DNA of 7,533 nucleotides from Anaerolineales bacterium (GTDB lineage Bacteria; Chloroflexota; Anaerolineae; Anaerolineales; DRMV01), in contig JALXBY010000080.1 in the NCBI GenBank assembly GCA_026991215.1, positions 1 through 7,533 on the forward strand. Reading direction: 5' to 3'. Below are positions 1 through 6,198 of this stretch, in pieces. Under the pieces are notes generated by a model. The model made no database searches. It was not told the DNA's origin and saw only the letters and a list, made by a program, of their open reading frames with translations. The position numbers were made by a program, and so were the translations under genes. How positions within the stretch are numbered: position 1 is the first letter of the stretch; each line of letters opens with the position of its first letter.

Positions 1-146
1 CCCCACGACGGCCCCAACCGCGACGGCCCCGGCCGCCGCGTGCGCGGCGGTCCCGGCAGCGGCTTCTGTTCTACGGGCTGATTGGCCTGAACCTGGTTTT
101 GATGCTGGCCCTGCTCCTTCTGGCCTTGCTGCTGTTGCGTTCGTGA
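1..146 (+). CDS. C-terminal fragment of a membrane-anchored protein (5' end outside window)
   Basis: An open frame enters at the left edge (codons from position 3) and stops with TGA at 144-146, giving about 47 visible residues. The first ~20 are almost all Pro, Arg, Ala and Gln (PRRPQPRRPRPPRARRSRQ). They are followed by one strongly hydrophobic stretch, LLFYGLIGLNLVLMLALLLL, and the protein ends ALLLLRS. This looks like a basic, disordered linker followed by a single C-terminal membrane helix, with the positive residues probably on the cytoplasmic side. No family can be named from this fragment. The following gene starts 52 nt downstream on the same strand, so the two may be co-transcribed. 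The reading is supported by the coherent hydrophobic segment in this frame, but without the upstream part it remains a partial call. Confidence 0.6.
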   Translation, partial: PRRPQPRRPRPPRARRSRQRLLFYGLIGLNLVLMLALLLLALLLLRS

Positions 147-198
147 AGGCCCTGCCCAAAGGCCCCCTACCACACACCACGCCAACAGGTTTGCATCG

Positions 199-933
199 AT
201 GCCGGACGTGTTCCTCTCCCTGGTCATCCCCGCATATAACGAGGCCCGACGCCTGCCCCGTTCCCTGGACCGCATCCTCGACTTCTTCCAGTCCTTCCCC
301 CATTCCTACGAAATCATCATTGCGGAAAACGGCAGCACCGACGGCACCCTGGAACTGGCCCGGTCCTACGCGGCCCGGCATCCCCAAATTCGGGTGTTGC
401 ATACGCCCTTGCGGGGCAAGGGCCGGGCCGTGCGCATGGGCATGCTGGCCGCGCGGGGTGCGTATCGCTTCCTGGCCGATGCCGACCTCTCCATGCCCAT
501 CGAGGAGTTGCCCCGCTTCCTGCCGCCCCAGGGGCCGGATGCCGACATCGTCATCGCCTCCCGCGAAGCCCCGGGCGCGGTGCGCTACAACGAACCCTGG
601 CACCGCCACCTGATTGGCCGGGCCTTCAACCTGATGGTGCAGGCCCTGGCCCTGCCCGGCATCCGGGATAGCCAGTGCGGGTTCAAAAGTTTCCGGGGTC
701 CGGTGGCCGAAGACCTGTTCTCCTGCCAGCGGCTGACGGGCATGGCCTTCGACGTGGAAGTGTTGTTCATCGCCCGGATGCGGGGGTATCGCATCGTGGA
801 ACTGCCCATCCCCTGGTACTTCGACCCCGACAGCCGCGTCCGCCTGGTCCACGATTCCCTCCGCATGGCCCTGGAGTTGATGACCATCCGCTGGAACGCG
901 TGGAAGGGCCGCTATGACCCGCCCTGCGCCTGA
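199..933 (+). CDS. Family 2 glycosyltransferase, dolichyl-phosphate sugar synthase type (ALG5/DPM1-like)
   Basis: This 244-residue GT-A enzyme probably transfers a sugar from a nucleotide donor to a polyprenyl-phosphate or similar lipid at the inner face of the membrane. The N-terminus has the family 2 nucleotide-binding strand LVIPAYNEARRLPRSL (about 8-23) and AENGSTDGT (42-50). RGKGRAVRMGM (72-82) is followed by the metal-binding DAD motif in FLADADLS (Asp94, Asp96). The C-terminal half holds DSQCGFKSF (157-165) and FDVEVLF (184-190), which is the pattern of ALG5-like dolichyl-phosphate glucosyltransferases. No C-terminal membrane helices follow, so it is a soluble or peripheral single-domain form. 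The start at 199 sits just before the first conserved strand; the ribosome binding site is weak. It overlaps rnhB by 20 nt, suggesting coupled translation. The family is secure, but the exact donor and acceptor are not determined. Confidence 0.9.
   Translation: MPDVFLSLVIPAYNEARRLPRSLDRILDFFQSFPHSYEIIIAENGSTDGTLELARSYAARHPQIRVLHTPLRGKGRAVRMGMLAARGAYRFLADADLSMPIEELPRFLPPQGPDADIVIASREAPGAVRYNEPWHRHLIGRAFNLMVQALALPGIRDSQCGFKSFRGPVAEDLFSCQRLTGMAFDVEVLFIARMRGYRIVELPIPWYFDPDSRVRLVHDSLRMALELMTIRWNAWKGRYDPPCA
902..908 (+). promoter_or_regulatory. Ribosome binding site of rnhB
   Basis: GGAAGGG lies 5 nt before the ATG at 914, within the last codons of the glycosyltransferase gene. It fixes the rnhB start despite the 20-nt overlap. 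Confidence 0.6.
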
Positions 934-1537
934 TTGGACCTTAGAGCAGGCCCTCTGGCGCGCGGGCTACACCCTGGTGGCCGGCCTGGACGAAGCCGGC
1001 CGGGGCGCGCTGGCCGGTCCGGTGGTCGCGGCCGTGGTGGTGTTCCCGCCCCAGGCGGCCAAAGCATCGGCCCTGCAGGACCTGAACGATTCCAAGGCCC
1101 TCACGCCCCAGGCCCGGGCCGGGCTTTTGCCTGTGGTGCTGCAACATGCCTTCGCGTGGGCCGTGGGCTGGGCTTCGTGGGAAGAAGTGGACCGGCTGGG
1201 CGTCCCCCAGGCCACCCGGCTGGCCATGATGCGGGCGCTCCAGGCCCTGCCCCAACCGCCCCAGTTCCTGCTATTGGACCACCTGCTGCTCCCCGATGTC
1301 CCTCTGCCCCAGGTGGCCCTGCCCAAGGGCGATGCCCGGTGCGCGTCCATCGCCGCGGCCTCCATCCTGGCCAAGACCGTGCGGGACGCCTACATGCAGG
1401 GCCTGGACCGGGCGTACCCGGCTTATGGCTTTGCCCGGCACAAAGGGTATGGCACCCGGCACCACCGCGCGGCCCTCGAACAGCACGGCCCCGCGGGGGT
1501 GCACCGTCGGCGGTTTGCACCGGTGGGGCGGAAGTGA
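914..1537 (+). CDS. rnhB: Ribonuclease HII
   Basis: This 207-residue enzyme cuts the RNA strand of RNA/DNA hybrids and incises at single ribonucleotides misincorporated in DNA, starting ribonucleotide excision repair in the cytoplasm. The family signature GLDEAGRGALAGPVV is at 24-38, carrying catalytic Asp26 and Glu27. LNDSKALT is at 57-64, LLLDHLLLP (119-127) carries the third acidic residue Asp122, and ASILAKTVRD (149-158) ends with the fourth, Asp158. The C-terminus has the typical Y-G-F-xxHKGYGTxxH segment, followed by the usual basic end HRRRFAPV. Length matches a normal bacterial RNase HII. The ATG at 914 has GGAAGGG (902-908) five bases upstream and lies inside the end of the glycosyltransferase gene. 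Its stop is 52 nt from the end of the converging membrane-protein gene. The assignment is very secure. Confidence 0.97.
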   Translation: MTRPAPDWTLEQALWRAGYTLVAGLDEAGRGALAGPVVAAVVVFPPQAAKASALQDLNDSKALTPQARAGLLPVVLQHAFAWAVGWASWEEVDRLGVPQATRLAMMRALQALPQPPQFLLLDHLLLPDVPLPQVALPKGDARCASIAAASILAKTVRDAYMQGLDRAYPAYGFARHKGYGTRHHRAALEQHGPAGVHRRRFAPVGRK

Positions 1538-1546
1538 GAGGCGGCG

Positions 1547-1602
1547 GTCGACAGTCTGCAGTCGGCGGTCGGCAGTCTGCAGTCGGCGGTCAGCGGTCGG
1601 CG
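1547..1602. repeat. Heptamer tandem repeat (consensus GTCGGCR), eight units
   Basis: Eight consecutive 7-bp units can be read on the + strand: GTCGACA, GTCTGCA, GTCGGCG, GTCGGCA, GTCTGCA, GTCGGCG, GTCAGCG, GTCGGCG. The first six form two 21-bp super-units that differ at one base (1547-1567 against 1568-1588). A degraded unit (GAGGACG) follows at 1603. The array fills the gap between the convergent ends of rnhB (+) and the membrane protein gene (-), and the stop codon of the latter (1590-1592) falls inside it. Two CTGCAG palindromes, at 1556 and 1577, could form a short 6-bp stem. No classical terminator with a T-run is visible. A second array of the same kind lies at 7377-7432. Confidence 0.9.
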
Positions 1603-2558
1603 GAGGACGGTCGCTCGCCCCGCCACAGGAACGCGGTGAGGCGCTTCCCGGCTTCCTTCTCCTCTTCCGGGGAAGGCCGGGGCCAGCCCAGCGCGTCGTA
1701 GAGGCCCATTCGGTAGAGGTCGAAGGCCGCGCGCACCAGTTCGCCGAAGACCACGGCCCGGGCCACCGCGAGGCGGTAGGCCAGGCGCATCCAGAGCCAC
1801 CCCGTCCCCAGGGCCGCGGCAGGGGCCAGCCACGCCCATCCTCCGCCAAAGCGCCAGGCCTGCCATGCCGTGAGGGGCGTCCACGTCAACAGGAAGGTCA
1901 GCCCCCAGGCCCAGGCCCGAACCGCGGCCAACAGGCGCTGATAGGCCTGGGCCAGCGTCTCCCGGACCTCTTGCAGCAGCAACAGCCACAACCGCGGCCA
2001 GACCAGCACCGCGTTCAGGCCGTAGCGATGCTCCGCATATTCCTCCGCGGCCCGCAGCAGATTGCCCAAACGGGTCGGGAGCACGAAGCCCTGGGGGAAG
2101 GTGTAGCGGAGCGTGTCCAGCCGCGCGTAGCGTTCCGCTAGGGGCAAATCCAGCCGACCCTCGCGCAGGGCCTCCTGCACCTGGGAACCCAGGGCTTGCA
2201 ACTCCCGGCGCACCGCCTCCTGCTTCCTTTGTTGCCTGAGGAGGAGCCAGCGCCGCAGGCCGTGCAGAGCCCGGGGCCAGTCGTAGCCCTCCAACAAGCG
2301 CAGCCACCGTTCCTCGGTCAGCCGCATGAGCTGGGCGCTGACGAGCACCAGGGCCATCAGCGGAAGTCCCACGTAGAGCGCCCAGCCCTGGGGCGTCAGC
2401 GACCGGGCCAGCGCGCGGAGCAAGGTCCACCCCCATGGCCCGGCGGCCAGCACGCTCAAAACCACGCCCAGTCCCCAAAACAGCCAGGCCGGGTCCCATA
2501 GCCGCTGCAAGGCCCGTTCCACGTCCTCCTGGGTGAGCAGGGACCAGATGTCGTTCAT
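1590..2558 (-). CDS. Uncharacterised four-helix membrane protein, last gene of the CHAT operon
   Basis: The product has 322 residues. Two hydrophobic segments lie near the N-terminus (about 24-42 and 58-79) and two in the C-terminal half (about 213-236 and 242-262). Between them is a charged, probably helical or coiled region of roughly 130 residues that should face one side of the membrane. That region ends in a distinctive block, VLPTRLGNLLRAAEEYAEHR (159-178), followed by YGLNAVLVWPRLW. I recall similar PTRxGN...RYG...WPRLW blocks in unannotated bacterial membrane proteins, but cannot name a family. The ATG at 2558 overlaps the upstream stop (ATGA) and has GAGGAGG four bases upstream. The last residues (RPSSADR) are encoded by the edge of the heptamer repeat, so the original C-terminus was probably nearer LTAFLW. 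Its place behind two caspase-like proteases makes it a candidate partner or substrate, by inference only. Confidence 0.85.
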   Translation of the reverse strand: MNDIWSLLTQEDVERALQRLWDPAWLFWGLGVVLSVLAAGPWGWTLLRALARSLTPQGWALYVGLPLMALVLVSAQLMRLTEERWLRLLEGYDWPRALHGLRRWLLLRQQRKQEAVRRELQALGSQVQEALREGRLDLPLAERYARLDTLRYTFPQGFVLPTRLGNLLRAAEEYAEHRYGLNAVLVWPRLWLLLLQEVRETLAQAYQRLLAAVRAWAWGLTFLLTWTPLTAWQAWRFGGGWAWLAPAAALGTGWLWMRLAYRLAVARAVVFGELVRAAFDLYRMGLYDALGWPRPSPEEEKEAGKRLTAFLWRGERPSSADR

Positions 2559-3004
2559 CCCGCCTCCTCACAAGGGCGAAGTTCCAGGTCGTGCTCCGGG
2601 CACCGACCGGGTCGGCCGGCCCGATACCCGCACCGGGGGCAGCAGTACGCACCTTCCCCCTGGGCCTCTTCTTCCGGCTCCGGCGGGATGAAAATCAACC
2701 CGGGCAGGCCGAAAAACCGGGCCAGACTTTCCAGCGCCCGCTGTTCCCGGGAAGACAGCCCGCGCGTTCGTATGGGGGCCTGCGCCCGAATCTCCCACCA
2801 GCGGGCCCCCAGGGCCTCGGCCACCAGGTCTTCCAATTCCAGGCAGATGGCCGCCTGGGTTTCGGGGTCCTGGGTCTGGCTCAGGGCCTGCAGGTATCCC
2901 TCCAGCCGTGACCGCAGTTCCTCCCAGCGGGGATGGGTCTGCAGTTCTTCCTGCACCTGTTCCAGGGCCAGCAGGGTGGCGAGCACCTCCGGCGTGATGC
3001 GCAT
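2555..3004 (-). CDS. Small helical protein with C-terminal zinc ribbon
   Basis: This is a 149-residue protein of unknown function. Residues 5-70 are rich in Leu, Glu and Gln and probably helical. A hydrophobic strand-like segment, FFGLPGLIFIPPEPEEE (97-113), precedes the zinc ribbon: Cys122-x2-Cys125-Gly, then Cys135-Pro-x-His138, with further Cys at 121 and 145 that could complete the site. The CPRCGY...RCPEH pattern is typical of small metal-binding ribbons that mediate protein or nucleic acid contacts. I chose the ATG at 3004 because GAGGAGG lies six bases upstream and conserved-looking sequence begins there. A longer form, from 3043, would overlap the TPR-CHAT gene and has no such site. 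It follows the TPR-CHAT stop by 16 nt and overlaps the membrane protein gene by 4 nt. An adaptor, regulator or protease substrate are all possible; none is shown. Confidence 0.85.
   Translation of the reverse strand: MRITPEVLATLLALEQVQEELQTHPRWEELRSRLEGYLQALSQTQDPETQAAICLELEDLVAEALGARWWEIRAQAPIRTRGLSSREQRALESLARFFGLPGLIFIPPEPEEEAQGEGAYCCPRCGYRAGRPGRCPEHDLELRPCEEAG
2563..2569 (-). promoter_or_regulatory. Ribosome binding site of the membrane protein gene
   Basis: GAGGAGG on the - strand sits 4 nt before the ATG at 2558, inside the last codons of the zinc-ribbon gene. Together with the ATGA stop/start overlap it indicates translational coupling. Confidence 0.75.
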
Positions 3005-3010
3005 CGCATA

Positions 3011-3017
3011 CCTCCTC
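3011..3017 (-). promoter_or_regulatory. Ribosome binding site deciding the zinc-ribbon gene start
   Basis: GAGGAGG on the - strand lies 6 nt before the ATG at 3004. A second ATG at 3009 is out of frame and too close to the site. This signal favours the 149-residue form over the longer 162-residue reading. Confidence 0.75.
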
Positions 3018-3020
3018 TTT

Positions 3021-6000
3021 TCAGGATACCCCCCACACGGCAAATCCGGCCCAATACAGGGGATGGGCCAGAGGGCGAAGCGTCCCCTCGCCCCGGGCCA
3101 GGGCCTGTTCTACCCGCGGCCGCAGGGCATGGACCAGGGAAAGCCCTTTCCCCTGCCGACGCAGCGAGACCAAAAAGCCATGGATGTCTTGCCAGGTGCT
3201 TTGGGCCAGTTCCCTTTGGGCCTGTTGCAGCGCCTGGACAATGTCCGTCGCGCGACCGGCTTCCAACTGCTGATAAAAACGGTACATCAGCAGGGCCGTA
3301 GCCCAATCGTCGGCGACCCAGAGCGAAGCCACCACTGTCGGGAAACCCAAAAGATGAAAAGCCGCGGGGAGGCCCAGGTTTTCTTCGGGAAAGCGCGGGT
3401 CCGTGCGGGCGGTTTCACATCCCGAAAGCACGGCCAGGGCCCCGCGGGCTTCCCTGCGCCCCAACTCGGCCCAGGTCAAAGGACCGTCAGTCAGGTACAA
3501 CCGGACCCCGGTACGGGAAACGTCCACGTGTCCCGCAAAATGGAACCCTGCTATTTCCCCCAATGCCTGGAGCACGCGTTCCCGCGTGGCCTGCGGTCCA
3601 ATCAGCATGCGAGCGTTCCTGGAATGGAGTGCGGCCAAGGCCAGGACCTCAGCCTGGGCGAGGGGCAAATCGCCGGTAGGGTTACCCACGAACAGGAAGG
3701 ACCAGGGGGGTGTTGGACGTGGCAGGTTTTGCGCATAGTACAGGAGGTGGGCCGATATGGCATAGCGCAGGCGCGTGTGGAAACCCCAGGGAACCCTATC
3801 CGAACGCGCCACGGCATGAAAGGGCAGGCGGTTGAGTAACCCCACGGGAATTAGCGTGAGGCCCGGTTGGCCCTGGAGAAGCGGGAAGTCGAGCAGAGGC
3901 TGTAATGCCTCTTGCAGCCAGGCCAACAACGCCTCCAAGGTGGCCTGAGCCTCTGCCCATTGGCCCTGAGAGGCGGCCTGCAATCCCACCTGCCAGCGGT
4001 CCAGATGGCGTTCCAGGGCTTCCTGGGTGAGACGAGGAAGGGCCACAGGCACGGGTGCTTCTTCGCCTGGATGTACGATGATCCCAAAGCCGCCTTGAAA
4101 GGTGGCCAGAAGATACACCAGCGGCCCAAGTTGCTGCGCGATCTGATGGATCGCCGCCCACGAGAAGGAGGTCTCGGAAAATGGCTCGGTGTTGAAGCGA
4201 CGTTGCCCACTACGCAGGCGCAGGCCCAGGGCCTCGCGTAAAAGCCAGGTGCGTCCCCGTTCCAGGGCCATGACCGCTTCTACAGGGCGGCCCTGCTGTA
4301 CCAGGGCATAGGCGTGCATGGCCGGCCAGGTCTGCACTTCCCGCAGCCAGGCCAGACCGTAGGCAGGAAGACGCTGCTGGCGGTAAAGCACCTGCATCAG
4401 GTCCCAACCCCGGTCCAACACCTGGACGACCCGGTCCCAGTTTCGTTGCTCAAAGGCCCTCTTGGCCAGGTTCCAGGAGGCGGCTAAGGAGGCCTCAGGG
4501 TGGTGTTCCCGGGCCTGATGGGCGACTTTTTCCCACAGGCGAAGGGCCAGATCACGCCATGCTGGACGCTGCAGGCGGGAGGACGCATCCCACAGGCCGC
4601 TGGCCAGGTTGTTGAGTACACGCCAACACACGAAGGCCGCTTCGGGCGCCATATGCCGTGCCCGGAGGTACAGGCGAAGGCTGCGGCGCAGAAGGGTCTG
4701 GCCTTCGGGGTCTTCATGATGACGCGCCAGGGTTTGCAGCACCAGAGCCAGATTATTGGCCCATTGGGCCCAGGCCAGACTCTCCTGGGGGACCTCCCGA
4801 AGCGCCTCTTCCAGGCGTTGCCCTGCCCGACGCAGCAACGAGACCTCCTCCTGCTCCTCCAAGAGGGTCAACACCCAATTGTTGAGCCAGGGAAGGACGT
4901 CGGGATGGTTCGGTGGCAGGTCCATCAGTAGATGTTCCCAGATTTGCCGGGCCAGGCGAAGGGCCTGGGGGTCGCCGCTCCGCTGATAGCGCGCCCAAAG
5001 CAAGCGAGCCTGTTGGCTCATCAACGAGCGTTTGACATCTTGGGGAAGGCCGGGTTCTTCCACGGCCTGTTGCAGGGCCTGGCGTGCCCGTTCCAAGGCG
5101 TCAATATCTCCCCGCAATGCATATTCGGCCTCATCCAACGCCGCCTGGGTTTTGACCAACAGCGCCCGGTCCTCCGGGCCCTGCGCCTGGTCGCGCAGCG
5201 TGTCCAACAGTGCCCGTCCCCTTTCCACATCTTCCCAAGCGGCCCGCAACCGCCCTCGGGTGGCATAGGCCAGCACCGCGTGGTGACCCACCTGAAGGCG
5301 CGCAGGTGCCCGAGGGGGAATTTCCGCCAGGGCCTGCTCCCACAGGGCTAACGCCGTATCCAGCGCCCCAAGATGGCCGTGGCGCTGAAATCCTTCCCAA
5401 TAGGTGAGGGCCAGGTTGTTGCGGAACAGGGCCCGCTCCAGACCCGGCGGGAGATGCGGGAGCACGTCCTCCAAAAGGCGCCGGCTACGTTCCAGGTCCT
5501 GCACATCACCGGTGTGCAAATAACGCTCCCGCAGGCCCGCGGCCAGATTCCCCCGGGCCCGCAGTGCCTCAGGATGCTCCTGAGGCAGAAGGCTCAGCAC
5601 CTGTTCCCACAAGGCCAGCGCGCGGGCGAGGTGACTTGCATCCCCGGTGTAGCGGTGGTACATCTCATGGGCGGTGGCCAGGTTGTTGAGCAGGGCACCC
5701 CGGGTAGCAGGATCCTGGGCCAGGGGCAGGGCTGTTTCCCACAAGGTCATCGCCTTTTCCAGGTCCTGAAGCGCGCCTGTGTGCGCAAAACGATCCTGCA
5801 GGGCCAGCGCCTGGTTGTTGAGCACAATAAGGCGCAGGTCGTTCGGAAGGGGATAGGCCAGCAGGGCCTCCTGTATCGCCAGAGCACGCTCTAAGCGGGA
5901 TGCTTCGCCCCAGCGCCAGTAGGCCTCCAGGCAAAGGGTGGCGTAGAGGTTGTACATCCTCCAGACCGACTCGCGCGGTTGCAGCGGAAGGCCCTCCAGG

Positions 6001-6098
6001 GCTTCCTCCCAGGCCTGTAAGGCCCGGCGCAGGTCGTCATCCCGGCCTGTCTCAAAATAGACCCGCGTCTGTGCCTGGGCCCGTTCCAGAGGCGTCAT
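3021..6098 (-). CDS. TPR-CHAT protein: helical repeat array with C-terminal caspase-like protease domain
   Basis: The product has about 1025 residues. The N-terminal 600 or so residues are TPR-like helical repeats of about 45-50 residues with recurring LxxALxLWExxL and NNLA motifs (LNNQALAL, LLNNLATAH, FRNNLALTY, LNNWVLTL, WANNLALVL, LNNLASGL). A final pair, ending ALERGRTWLLREALGLR, leads into the CHAT domain. That domain starts with VYLLATFQGGFGIIVHPGEE, then LTLIPVGLLNRLPFHAV. It carries the catalytic His in FHFAGHV (residue 857) and Cys in LSGCETA (894), and ends at HPLYWAGFAVWGVS. CHAT is a clan CD, caspase/separase-like peptidase fold; the TPRs probably sense a partner and hold the protease inactive. 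I start at the ATG at 6098, with GGTGA seven bases upstream. An ATG five codons earlier, at 6113, lies inside the octamer repeat. GC content looks lower than in neighbouring genes. Confidence 0.92.
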   Translation of the reverse strand: MTPLERAQAQTRVYFETGRDDDLRRALQAWEEALEGLPLQPRESVWRMYNLYATLCLEAYWRWGEASRLERALAIQEALLAYPLPNDLRLIVLNNQALALQDRFAHTGALQDLEKAMTLWETALPLAQDPATRGALLNNLATAHEMYHRYTGDASHLARALALWEQVLSLLPQEHPEALRARGNLAAGLRERYLHTGDVQDLERSRRLLEDVLPHLPPGLERALFRNNLALTYWEGFQRHGHLGALDTALALWEQALAEIPPRAPARLQVGHHAVLAYATRGRLRAAWEDVERGRALLDTLRDQAQGPEDRALLVKTQAALDEAEYALRGDIDALERARQALQQAVEEPGLPQDVKRSLMSQQARLLWARYQRSGDPQALRLARQIWEHLLMDLPPNHPDVLPWLNNWVLTLLEEQEEVSLLRRAGQRLEEALREVPQESLAWAQWANNLALVLQTLARHHEDPEGQTLLRRSLRLYLRARHMAPEAAFVCWRVLNNLASGLWDASSRLQRPAWRDLALRLWEKVAHQAREHHPEASLAASWNLAKRAFEQRNWDRVVQVLDRGWDLMQVLYRQQRLPAYGLAWLREVQTWPAMHAYALVQQGRPVEAVMALERGRTWLLREALGLRLRSGQRRFNTEPFSETSFSWAAIHQIAQQLGPLVYLLATFQGGFGIIVHPGEEAPVPVALPRLTQEALERHLDRWQVGLQAASQGQWAEAQATLEALLAWLQEALQPLLDFPLLQGQPGLTLIPVGLLNRLPFHAVARSDRVPWGFHTRLRYAISAHLLYYAQNLPRPTPPWSFLFVGNPTGDLPLAQAEVLALAALHSRNARMLIGPQATRERVLQALGEIAGFHFAGHVDVSRTGVRLYLTDGPLTWAELGRREARGALAVLSGCETARTDPRFPEENLGLPAAFHLLGFPTVVASLWVADDWATALLMYRFYQQLEAGRATDIVQALQQAQRELAQSTWQDIHGFLVSLRRQGKGLSLVHALRPRVEQALARGEGTLRPLAHPLYWAGFAVWGVS

Positions 6099-6105
6099 CG
6101 CTATT

Positions 6106-6110
6106 TCACC
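6106..6110 (-). promoter_or_regulatory. Probable ribosome binding site of the TPR-CHAT gene
   Basis: GGTGA on the - strand (GGGTGA if 6111 is included) lies 7 nt before the ATG at 6098. It matches the 3' half of the AGGAGGTGA consensus and supports this start over the in-repeat ATG at 6113. It sits directly at the edge of the octamer array. Confidence 0.5.
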
Positions 6111-6198
6111 CATCCGCCCATTCGCCCATCCGCTGATTCGCTGATTCGCTCATTCGCCCATCCGCTCATTCGCCTATTCGCCCATTCGCCCATCCACT
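6111..6198. repeat. Octamer tandem repeat (consensus CATTCGCC), eleven units
   Basis: Eleven perfectly phased 8-bp units run on the + strand: CATCCGCC, CATTCGCC, CATCCGCT, GATTCGCT, GATTCGCT, CATTCGCC, CATCCGCT, CATTCGCC, TATTCGCC, CATTCGCC, CATCCACT. The consensus is (C/G/T)AT(T/C)CGC(C/T). The array spans the junction between the two CHAT genes. It contains the stop of the upstream one (6166-6168), encodes its last residues (WANGRIGE) and reaches the upstream edge of the TPR-CHAT ribosome binding site. I see no promoter-like element or hairpin in it. The units are far too short and have no spacers, so it is not a CRISPR array. Confidence 0.93.

Noticed and set aside
1538..1602. Rho-independent terminator between the convergent genes
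   Set aside because: Only a weak 6-bp CTGCAG stem can be drawn from the repeat and there is no T-run on either strand.
1296..2141. A 281-codon + strand frame running from rnhB across the heptamer repeat
   Set aside because: It overlaps rnhB in another frame, then the antisense of the membrane gene. The middle is translated repeat (SRRSAVCSRRSAVGG) and no domain is visible.
1423..2652. A 409-codon open frame on the - strand overlapping the membrane protein gene
   Set aside because: Its translation is Gly/Ala/Pro/Arg-rich with no motif. The competing frame has clear membrane helices, a ribosome binding site and an ATGA coupling. Long spurious frames are expected at this GC content.
2688..3839. 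A 383-codon open frame on the + strand opposite the zinc-ribbon and TPR-CHAT genes
   Set aside because: It lies antisense to genes with conserved motifs, has low-complexity content and shows no recognisable domain.
3021..6098. Type III-E CRISPR (Craspase) TPR-CHAT component
   Set aside because: The domain order is similar, but no Cas7-11, other cas gene or CRISPR array is present. TPR-CHAT proteins are common outside that system.
6111..6198. CRISPR array
   Set aside because: The units are 8 bp and directly adjacent, with no spacers and no cas genes.
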